From an uncultured Prevotellaceae bacterium (lineage in GTDB: Bacteria > Bacteroidota > Bacteroidia > Bacteroidales > Bacteroidaceae): DNA of 32,376 nucleotides. Shown here piece by piece: positions 8,671 to 14,670 of this stretch. Location: positions 1-32,376 of the forward strand of contig CACZVX010000031.1 of the NCBI GenBank assembly GCA_902784755.1, written 5' to 3'. A model generated the notes under the pieces. That model did not search any database, was not told where the DNA came from, and was given only the letters and a program-made list of their open reading frames with translations. A program made the position numbers and the translations under genes. The number at the start of each line of letters is the position of its first letter. The first letter of the stretch is position 1.

Positions 8671-9585
8671 TCAAGACTTGAAGAGTCGTGAAAACCAGCT
8701 TTTCTGACTCTCTTCCCACGCGTCAAGGGCATCTCTCATGCGTTCACCACCCACGCCGGCAATCTCAGTCACTTTGTCGAAGTCGAAAACTGCATAGGGC
8801 GTGTCGGTGAGGTCAACCAGAATGTCGGGCTTGTAAATCTGAATGTTCAGATCGGCATTCTCCTTCATCATCAGAGAGATGTTGCGCATGGCCAGTGTGA
8901 CAAAGTTGAAGTCAAATTCAGGATGCTTGATGTGGCTGATGAGGCTTCCGAAGAACGACTTGCCGTTATCTTGATCTGCGGTTTCTTCATGGAAGAAATG
9001 AGAGCCAACGGTTTGGAATGAACTGCATACATTGACAGCCACCAATATATCGCCTGGCATTTGGCTGGCCTGTTTCACTGGCAGTGGGTTGGTGATTCCT
9101 CCGTCCACAAGTACCATGTTGTCACGCCTTACAGTCTCAAAAAACAAGGGAATGGATATGCTGGCCCGAATGGCATCATAAAGGCTTCCCTTGCGGAATT
9201 CCACCTGTTTCCCGTGTTCCAGGTCACTGGCTATGGCGCAGTAGGGGATAGGCAGGTCCTCGATGTTGACGTCAGGCACAATCTCTTTCAGCTTCTCTAT
9301 GACACGCTTGCCTCTCATGACATGGTTAAGGCTCAGTGAAACATCAGAAAATGCCACCATCTTGGCTTTATCCACAGTCTGCATCAGTTGGGTGAATTCC
9401 TCCAGTTTTCCTGCCGCAAACATTCCTCCTACAAGTGAACCCATGGAACAGCCTGTAACGCTGCTGATCGTGTAGCCTCGCCGCTGCAGTTCCCTTATTG
9501 CTCCTATATGGGCATAGCCTCTGGCTCCACCACTGGCCAGGCAAAGCTGTACTTTCTTAGATCTTTTCTTTCCAAACAAGTTCAT
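8671..9585 (-). CDS. Patatin-like phospholipase
   Basis: Cytoplasmic or membrane-associated serine hydrolase of the RssA/patatin type that hydrolyses acyl esters of lipids. The 304-residue protein carries the oxyanion loop GGARG at 19-23, the nucleophile elbow GCSMGS with Ser47, and the catalytic Asp in DGG at 161-163. The DGG is followed by GITNPLPV, as in bacterial relatives. The frame stays open upstream to 10086, but that stretch covers the promoter (9635-9666) and a duplicated non-coding repeat, so the ATG at 9585 (MNLFGKK) is chosen. It is monocistronic with its own consensus promoter. The C-terminal tail (DALDAWEESQKSWFSRLFKS) is amphipathic and could contact membranes. Confidence 0.93.
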   Translation of the reverse strand: MNLFGKKRSKKVQLCLASGGARGYAHIGAIRELQRRGYTISSVTGCSMGSLVGGMFAAGKLEEFTQLMQTVDKAKMVAFSDVSLSLNHVMRGKRVIEKLKEIVPDVNIEDLPIPYCAIASDLEHGKQVEFRKGSLYDAIRASISIPLFFETVRRDNMVLVDGGITNPLPVKQASQMPGDILVAVNVCSSFQTVGSHFFHEETADQDNGKSFFGSLISHIKHPEFDFNFVTLAMRNISLMMKENADLNIQIYKPDILVDLTDTPYAVFDFDKVTEIAGVGGERMRDALDAWEESQKSWFSRLFKS

Positions 9586-9634
9586 AATCCTCTTTCTGTT
9601 AATGGTTAATAGATAGTTTAATTCACTCTTTTTG

Positions 9635-9666
9635 CAAAGATAGTGCAAACGAGTGGAAAATGCAAA
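9635..9666 (-). promoter_or_regulatory. Consensus promoter of the patatin gene
   Basis: On the minus strand TTTG (plus 9663-9666) and TATCTTTG (plus 9635-9642) are separated by exactly 20 bp. Both boxes fit the Bacteroidota consensus. The leader to the ATG at 9585 is about 40 nt. Confidence 0.85.
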
Positions 9667-9699
9667 ATTTATTTTGATTTTTCCCGAGTGCATCCTATC

Positions 9700-9981
9700 T
9701 TCAAGGCACGTAGTGACGTAAAGATAGTGCAAAATTTCGATTGAGCGAAGAGAAAGCAAATGTATTTGCTCTCTTGAGCGTGAGAACGTACCTTTTTCTC
9801 TAAAAAAATAATGTGTCACTGACCAACGAGAAGTAAATTTATCAAAACGAGCGGAAAAACATTTTGAGTCCCTTGATAAGGGACGGCTATAAAGCAGGGT
9901 CTTTTCCGAGTACAGCCTACCCATTCCCGAACTTTGTTCGCCTACCCGTAGCCTTTCAAGGCACGTAGTGACGTAAAGATA
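9700..9981. repeat. Pair of perfect 27-bp direct repeats bounding a non-coding segment
   Basis: Identical 27-bp copies at 9700-9726 and 9955-9981, containing GGCACGTAGTGACGTAAAG, bracket about 228 bp. On the minus strand each begins with TATCTTTACG, close to a -7 box. The copies happen to keep one minus-strand frame open, producing a spurious extension of the patatin ORF in which the peptide LYVTTCLE appears twice. The bracketed DNA has no recognised gene. It could be the remnant of a small mobile element or a segmental duplication of a promoter region. Confidence 0.75.
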
Positions 9982-10013
9982 AAGGATGAACGGAAAATGC
10001 TTTTTTAAAAGAT

Positions 10014-10736
10014 TTATCCTTTGGTGAAGCCGATGCTGAGGATGCTTATCTTCACATTCCCAGCCTTTAGCAGCTCTTTTCCACACGATAGGGCAGTGGC
10101 TCCCGTGGTGACCACATCGTCGATGAGCAGAATGTGCTTGCCCTGAATATTGGCTTCCGGGCAGAGTTGGAAGACACCTTCTACGTTTTTATCACGCTCT
10201 GAGCGGGTCTTGTGAGTCTGACTCTCCTTAAAAACAGTTCTCTTGATGACGTTGTTGAGAATGGGCAATTGAGTGACTTTCTGGACACCACGGGCTATTT
10301 CCAGACTTTGGTTGAAGCCACGTTGCTTGAAACGGTTGGGAGCCAAGGGAATGGGAATAAGTGCGTCTATGGAGTCAAAAAATTGATAAGGCTGGAATTC
10401 CCGGGCAGCCAAACTGCCTAAAATCTCTCCATATTCGGGATGGTTGTTGTATTTCATTCGGAGAATCACGCTGGTGGCATCTGACTTGGGGTCGTAGAAA
10501 ACCCAGGCAGCAGCCCGTTCTATGGGCATAAGTCCCCAGAAGCGTTGTGCCATCTCATTGTTATAGGCAGCCTCTGCAAAGTAGGTGCGGGGCAAATGAA
10601 GGTTACAGGGACTGCAGATCAGTTCCTCATCAATTGACAGCCGTTCACCACAAATGGTACATTCCCGGGGAGAACAAATGTCAAAGAAGCGATATAGAAA
10701 ATTATTTATTTTCAAGTCTAATTCATCACTTATCAC
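10014..10736 (-). CDS. ComF-family phosphoribosyltransferase-like protein
   Basis: A 240-residue member of the ComF/GntX family, named for a DNA-uptake gene but widespread in bacteria that are not known to be competent. The N-terminus has a four-cysteine zinc site (Cys26, Cys29, Cys41, Cys44; ECTICG and ICSPC). The C-terminal half is a type I phosphoribosyltransferase domain with the PRPP loop LLIDDVVTTGAT at 203-214 and the family segment RGFNQS at 139-144. Its start codon overlaps the recX stop by ATGA (10733-10736), so the two are translationally coupled in the order recX-comF. The biochemical role in this group is not established. The stop lies close to the 27-bp repeat region. Confidence 0.88.
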   Translation of the reverse strand: MISDELDLKINNFLYRFFDICSPRECTICGERLSIDEELICSPCNLHLPRTYFAEAAYNNEMAQRFWGLMPIERAAAWVFYDPKSDATSVILRMKYNNHPEYGEILGSLAAREFQPYQFFDSIDALIPIPLAPNRFKQRGFNQSLEIARGVQKVTQLPILNNVIKRTVFKESQTHKTRSERDKNVEGVFQLCPEANIQGKHILLIDDVVTTGATALSCGKELLKAGNVKISILSIGFTKG

Positions 10737-11200
10737 TCATCGCTTTCATAATCCAGGCATTGCCTGATGATGTCGGGGGTGAAACCACGGCCAAGGGCAA
10801 ACTTCACCAGCTTCATGTTTTCCTCATAGTCACTCTGGGCTTTGATGGTCCTGCGCTTGCTCTTCAGAAGGGGCCTAAGTACGTTGAGGTATTCATTTTC
10901 ATCGATTTCATCGAGGATTTTGGTTTGGATGTCCTTAGGAATCCGCTTCTGCCAAAGGGCTTGTTCTATCTTTCGCCGGCCCCATTTGTTGTAGCGTATC
11001 TTGTCCATCACAAAGGCTCGCGTGTAGCGTTCCTCATTAATATACTGGTGCTTCGTGAGATACTCCATCACACGGGCCTGAGCCTCTTCGGGAAGTTCCC
11101 ATCGGGTCATCTTGTCGATCATCTCCTGCTGACAGTGTTCCCCGCTGGCACAAAGGGCAGTCAGCGCGATGAGTGCTTCTTGTTCAGTTTTCTGTTTCAT
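10733..11200 (-). CDS. recX: RecX regulatory protein
   Basis: Small helical protein that binds RecA filaments and limits strand exchange. The 155-residue product shows the three-helix repeats of the family: RVMEYLTKHQYINEERYTRA at about 43-62, then KIRYNKWGRRKIEQALWQK, and a C-terminal repeat ending in GFTPDIIRQCLDY. Length is typical. The ATGA overlap with the downstream ComF gene shows a two-gene operon. A TATTTTTG -7-like box lies at plus 11218-11225, about 17 bp before the start codon, without a convincing -33 box. recA is not in the window. Confidence 0.9.
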   Translation of the reverse strand: MKQKTEQEALIALTALCASGEHCQQEMIDKMTRWELPEEAQARVMEYLTKHQYINEERYTRAFVMDKIRYNKWGRRKIEQALWQKRIPKDIQTKILDEIDENEYLNVLRPLLKSKRRTIKAQSDYEENMKLVKFALGRGFTPDIIRQCLDYESDE

Positions 11201-11264
11201 CAGGTCTTATTTATCTGCAAAAATAGTAGTTTTTCCCGTAAATGTTGTTTTTAACGCTGAAAAA

Positions 11265-11296
11265 TTTGGTAGATATGTAATTTAGATGTACTTTTG
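11265..11296 (+). promoter_or_regulatory. Promoter of the outer-membrane barrel gene
   Basis: TTTG at 11265-11268 and TACTTTTG at 11289-11296 are separated by exactly 20 bp, matching the Bacteroidota -33/-7 consensus. The ATG at 11316 follows 19 bp after the -7 box, so the leader is short. Confidence 0.8.
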
Positions 11297-11315
11297 CCCC
11301 TGAATTAAAACTAAA

Positions 11316-11906
11316 ATGAAGAAGATTATGAAAAAGTTTTTAATTGCAGCTTTAATGGTTGCCAGTTTTGCAACAGCTCAGGCACAGCAGCCTGTAGGAA
11401 CAGTTTCTATTCAGCCTAAAGTAGGTTTCAACCTTGCTTCTCTGACAGAATTTAAAAATACCAGCATGCGTGCTGCTGTTGTTACGGGTGCTGAGGGAAT
11501 GTATCAGGTTTCTGATATCTTCGGACTTTCGGCAGGTCTGTTATATTCACAGCAGGGTGTGGAATTTGATGGTGATGCAGCTTATAAGCTGGATTATCTG
11601 AACATTCCTCTTATGGCTAATGTGTATGTAGCTAAGGGCTTCGCTCTGAAAGTAGGTATTCAGCCTGGCTTTATGATTAACGACAACATCAAAGATTATA
11701 GTATTACTATAGGAAATTACAAAATTAGCACTGACGATGGCTTGAAGAAATTTGACTTCAGTATTCCTGTAGGATTGTCCTATGAGTTCGCTAATTTCGT
11801 GTTTGATGCCCGTTATAACTTTGGCGTGACCGATGTCTTTGATTGGAGTGATGCTCCGAAGAACAGTGTATTCCAGTTCACATTCGGATATAAGTTTGTG
11901 CTCTAA
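11316..11906 (+). CDS. Small outer-membrane beta-barrel protein (PorT-like)
   Basis: A 196-residue outer-membrane protein of the PorT/OmpW-like barrel class (eight-stranded type). There is a Sec signal peptide with a cleavage site after AQA near residue 23. Alternating hydrophobic strands follow, starting with VSIQPKVGFNLASL, and the last strand ends FQFTFGYKFVL with the terminal hydrophobic pattern needed for barrel assembly. Function is unknown; many such proteins are abundant porin-like or adhesion-resistant surface proteins. It has its own promoter and is monocistronic. Its stop codon overlaps the stop of the convergent prmC gene (11903-11906), so there is no room for a separate terminator between them. 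The second ATG (11328) is an alternative start. Confidence 0.9.
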   Translation: MKKIMKKFLIAALMVASFATAQAQQPVGTVSIQPKVGFNLASLTEFKNTSMRAAVVTGAEGMYQVSDIFGLSAGLLYSQQGVEFDGDAAYKLDYLNIPLMANVYVAKGFALKVGIQPGFMINDNIKDYSITIGNYKISTDDGLKKFDFSIPVGLSYEFANFVFDARYNFGVTDVFDWSDAPKNSVFQFTFGYKFVL

Positions 11907-12751
11907 AGTTCTTTCCTCGCTCTGACAAACCGAACCTTGCCAAACTGGTCTTTTCGGGTTTCTATCTCAAAAAAGCCCATTACATCGAGCATTTTGGTAA
12001 TCTCTGTTGCATAGAGCGGATTGATTTCAAAGAATAAATAACCGTGATTGGCCAATGCGTGACAAGCGTATTGGCCAATTGCTTTATAGAATACCAGCGG
12101 GTCTTCATCGGGAACAAAGAGAGCCTGATGAGGTTCATGATCGAGTACATGCTGTTCCATGCTGGCTGCTTCCTTTTTACAAATGTAAGGAGGATTGGAG
12201 ATGATAAAGACCCACTCTGGCCCTCCCTGCTTAGGGAGGGAACTAAGCACATTCACTTGTTTGAAATCGACATGGGCATGAAGGTCCTTTACATTTTGAC
12301 GGGCTATTGACAAGGCTCCTTCCGAAATGTCCCAGGCTTCCACTTGAGCATCAGGAATATCCAAAGCCAGGGTGATGGCGATGCAGCCACTGCCTGTTCC
12401 TATATCCAAAACAGAGAAATCTCTTTCCTCTCTCCTCTCTTCTCTTTTCTCTTCCACTACCCACTGACAAAGTTCATAAGTCTCAGGTCGTGGAATGAGC
12501 ACATCGGGAGTAACTTTAAAGGTCCTTCCTCCAAATTCAGCCTTGCCCACTACATATTGCACAGGTTCTCCTTTGAGCAGTCGTCTTAAATTTTCGCCCA
12601 TTTCATCGGGAGGTAGCTGTTCGGTAGCTCCACAAAGAATATCTGTCATGGAAAGGCCATAGCCTACCTCCAAGAGATAGCGCGTGATGGCTTTGGCTTC
12701 CTTTTCACCATAGCGGCATACCAGTGGTTTCCAGATGTCCTCGTATTTCAT
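11903..12751 (-). CDS. prmC: Release factor glutamine methyltransferase
   Basis: Uses S-adenosylmethionine to methylate the GGQ glutamine of peptide chain release factors. The 282-residue product has the N-terminal helical domain, the SAM site LDIGTGSG at 115-122, and the catalytic NPPY at 186-189. Two stretches look like in-frame repeat insertions: EKREERREER (about 101-110) encoded by a pure purine/pyrimidine tract, and SLPKQGG (about 171-177) encoded by a perfect CCCTCCCT/AGGGAGGG palindrome. Both fall in loops next to core motifs, so activity is plausibly kept. The gene is last in the minus-strand series SPFH - Arc - membrane protein - prmC, 14 bp from its neighbour. It ends overlapping the convergent barrel gene. 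Confidence 0.95.
   Translation of the reverse strand: MKYEDIWKPLVCRYGEKEAKAITRYLLEVGYGLSMTDILCGATEQLPPDEMGENLRRLLKGEPVQYVVGKAEFGGRTFKVTPDVLIPRPETYELCQWVVEEKREERREERDFSVLDIGTGSGCIAITLALDIPDAQVEAWDISEGALSIARQNVKDLHAHVDFKQVNVLSSLPKQGGPEWVFIISNPPYICKKEAASMEQHVLDHEPHQALFVPDEDPLVFYKAIGQYACHALANHGYLFFEINPLYATEITKMLDVMGFFEIETRKDQFGKVRFVRARKEL
12221..12240. repeat. CCCTCCCT palindrome inside prmC
   Basis: A perfect 8-bp stem, CCCTCCCT (12221-12228) and AGGGAGGG (12233-12240), with loop GCTT. It encodes part of SSLPKQGG in prmC. The same 8-bp stem recurs in the intergenic copy at 29746-29764, so this is a dispersed palindromic repeat that has entered a coding sequence. Confidence 0.75.
12421..12455. 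repeat. CTCTTCC-type tract inside prmC
   Basis: 35 nt of unbroken pyrimidine on the plus strand made of CTCTTTC/CTCTCTC/CTCTTCT-like heptamers. On the coding strand it gives EEKREERREER in prmC just before the SAM-binding motif. The form resembles the TTCACTC and TTCTCAT arrays elsewhere in the window. Confidence 0.65.
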
Positions 12752-12765
12752 TTTCTAATCCCACA

Positions 12766-13182
12766 TTACTGCGCCTTTTCTATTCTCCAGACATAATAGA
12801 TAACGATGACCATCGCGACAGCTGCGAAGCAAATGCCGATGATGGTACCCGACGGGCCTTTCATCCATTCAGGATTTGTAAAGAAGGCAGGAAACAACGC
12901 AACGACAAGGGCAATGACACGTGCACTTTGTGCCTTCAGCTCCAATTGCCGGTAGTTCTTGATGGTAACGGGCATGTTAATCCATTTGGGCCAATAGGCA
13001 GTTACCATCAGCGCGACAGCCGCCAGGAGAGGGATGGCGGCAATGGTAAGTGTGCCTGAGTCACCAGCCGATTTCAGATAAATAAAAACACCTTCTATTA
13101 TAATAATGCTAGCGAGCACCACTTCGAAAAGAGTGCTCTCCTTAGTGCGTGGAAGCCGGATGTTGTTCAGATCTTCATTCAT
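12766..13182 (-). CDS. Four-span inner-membrane protein
   Basis: A 138-residue protein with four predicted membrane spans (about 18-37, 45-63, 88-105 and 113-132) and short charged ends, resembling uncharacterised DUF-type membrane proteins of Bacteroidales. No catalytic motif is visible. Its ATG overlaps the end of the Arc-type gene by 8 bp (ATGAATGA), so it is translationally coupled to that regulator, and prmC follows 14 bp downstream. This suggests a shared unit with the SPFH protein, perhaps in membrane organisation, but that is inference from order only. Confidence 0.75.
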   Translation of the reverse strand: MNEDLNNIRLPRTKESTLFEVVLASIIIIEGVFIYLKSAGDSGTLTIAAIPLLAAVALMVTAYWPKWINMPVTIKNYRQLELKAQSARVIALVVALFPAFFTNPEWMKGPSGTIIGICFAAVAMVIVIYYVWRIEKAQ

Positions 13183-13354
13183 CGTCGGTTTTCTTTTTGG
13201 TTCGTTTATGTTTTTTCAAAGCCTCGTTGATAATCCATTGCAACTGTCCGTTGGTACTACGGAACTCATCCGCAGCCCAACGTTCCAGTGCATCCATAGT
13301 TTCTGCATCAATGCGAAGCACAAAACTCTTTGTTTTTTTATCTTCCTTTGGCAT
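13175..13354 (-). CDS. Arc-type ribbon-helix-helix DNA-binding protein (59 aa)
   Basis: A 59-codon gene too short for routine calling. The product begins MPKEDKKTKSFVLRID, where KSFVLRI is the DNA-contacting beta strand. Two helices follow (AETMDALERWAADEF and GQLQWIINEALKKH), exactly the Arc/MetJ ribbon-helix-helix layout, and the tail RTKKKTDDE is highly charged. It overlaps the next membrane gene by 8 bp and sits 73 bp after the SPFH gene. A short inverted repeat CGGTT/AACCG (13356-13375) lies immediately before its start codon and could be an autoregulatory site. Arc-like proteins next to SPFH genes are known in this group; the target is not known. Confidence 0.85.
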   Translation of the reverse strand: MPKEDKKTKSFVLRIDAETMDALERWAADEFRSTNGQLQWIINEALKKHKRTKKKTDDE

Positions 13355-13427
13355 TCGGTTAGTTTTTATAAACCGTTTATCAAAGCAACAGTCATAAGAC
13401 CTTACGCATCTTCTTTTACCTTATTAT

Positions 13428-14387
13428 TTATTGATAAAGAGAACCCGTGTTAACGATCGGCTGGGCATTATCCTCACCGCAAAGTACAACAAGCAGGTTG
13501 CTCACCATGGCAGCCTTGCGCTCCTCATCAAGATCCACCACTCCTTCGTCTTTCAGTTTGTCGAGAGCCATCTTCACCATCGATACAGCACCCTCCACAA
13601 TCTTCTCACGGGCAGCAATGATGGCTGTAGCCTGCTGACGGCGAAGCATGACGGCAGCAATCTCAGGAGCATAGGCCAGATAGTTGATGCGGGCTTCTAC
13701 TACCTCGATACCAGCCATAGCCAGACGTTCATCAATGCGGGCTTCAAGTTCCTTGTTCACTTCATCAGAACCATCGCGCAGCGTGATCTCCTTCTCATTC
13801 TCCTCATTATCGTAGGCATACTGACCAGCCACCTGACGGAGGGCAGCATCAGCCTGAACACGGACGAAATTCTCCAGGGCATTCATCAGGAACTTGGTGT
13901 TGTTGCCCACAGAATTGGGATTGGAAGCCATCGTTTGGGAGTCCACTTCGAAGAGAGCTTTATAAGTGTCCTTCAATTTCCATACCAGCACCAGTCCAAT
14001 CATCACGGGGTTACCTGTCTTGTCGTTCACCTTGATAGGCTCAGCATCCAGATTGCGGGCTCGCAGAGAGAGTTTCTTGGATGAATAGAAGGGGTTGATC
14101 CAATAGAAACCTGTCTGAGTGATGGTGCCGCTATACTTTCCGAACCAAGTCGTGATCTTGGCCTCATTAGGTTCTAGTTGGAAAAGACCGCACATTGTGA
14201 TAATAGTGGCCACAAGTAGCACAACACTGATACCCAGCAGCCATCCACCGCCATTTACCCCACCATCGAGAAAGATAATACCGTAGATGATTCCGACGAT
14301 GCTCAGAATGAACAAAGCGATTGTGACAAACAGCATCAAAAAACCGTTGAGAACTGTTCCCTTAAACTGAAATTCTTTAGTTTCCAT
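13428..14387 (-). CDS. SPFH/band 7 membrane protein
   Basis: A 319-residue protein of the stomatin/prohibitin/flotillin superfamily, which forms large ring assemblies on membranes and often modulates proteases or lipid domains. Two N-terminal membrane segments (about 13-36 and 46-68) are followed by the SPFH domain (about 75-260), including the characteristic LDAEPIKVNDKTGNPVMIG and a helix rich in Arg/Ala/Gln (MLRRQQATAIIAAREKIVEGA) that would form the coiled-coil region. No NfeD partner is adjacent; instead an Arc-type regulator and a four-span membrane protein follow on the same strand. It has its own promoter (14460-14492) and heads the four-gene unit ending in prmC. Confidence 0.93.
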   Translation of the reverse strand: METKEFQFKGTVLNGFLMLFVTIALFILSIVGIIYGIIFLDGGVNGGGWLLGISVVLLVATIITMCGLFQLEPNEAKITTWFGKYSGTITQTGFYWINPFYSSKKLSLRARNLDAEPIKVNDKTGNPVMIGLVLVWKLKDTYKALFEVDSQTMASNPNSVGNNTKFLMNALENFVRVQADAALRQVAGQYAYDNEENEKEITLRDGSDEVNKELEARIDERLAMAGIEVVEARINYLAYAPEIAAVMLRRQQATAIIAAREKIVEGAVSMVKMALDKLKDEGVVDLDEERKAAMVSNLLVVLCGEDNAQPIVNTGSLYQ

Positions 14388-14441
14388 AATCCTTAATTCT
14401 AAGTTATAAATATATATTATTTGTAATTCTTAATTTTTTAT

Positions 14442-14458
14442 GATATCATTTTGATATC
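14442..14458. promoter_or_regulatory. GATATC pair beside the SPFH promoter
   Basis: Two GATATC palindromes at 14442-14447 and 14453-14458 are 11 bp apart (one helical turn) and lie just downstream of the SPFH -7 box, at the expected transcript start. The layout suits a repressor site. Whether the Arc-type protein of the same operon binds here is only a guess. Confidence 0.35.
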
Positions 14459-14459
14459 G

Positions 14460-14492
14460 CAAAGATAACATATAGACTTTCAAACTTCCAAA
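14460..14492 (-). promoter_or_regulatory. Promoter of the SPFH operon
   Basis: On the minus strand TTTG (plus 14489-14492) and TATCTTTG (plus 14460-14467) are 21 bp apart, a consensus Bacteroidota promoter. The leader to the ATG at 14387 is about 65 nt. Confidence 0.8.
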
Positions 14493-14670
14493 TATTTCTT
14501 TCGTTTTTAATGCTATTTAACGAAACGGCTATTTCAAGACTAAAAACGAAAAATAGCTGTTGATTAATGAGAAACGGACAAAAATCTTATTAATAGAACT
14601 TTTTTTACAGTCATTATTTGTAAAAAATGTATTATCTTCGCAGCAGAAATCTAAATCAAATCAATTTATA

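Noticed and set aside
9586-10086. Extended 471-residue patatin protein
   Set aside because: The extra 167 codons cross a consensus promoter and two copies of a 27-bp non-coding repeat and have no similarity to patatins.
12766-14387. Toxin-antitoxin pair from the Arc-type protein
   Set aside because: The partner overlapping the ribbon-helix-helix gene is a four-span membrane protein without toxin features.
14560-14670. 37-residue extension of the GH2 protein
   Set aside because: It would place residues in front of a clear signal peptide; the ATG at 14671 gives a normal export signal.
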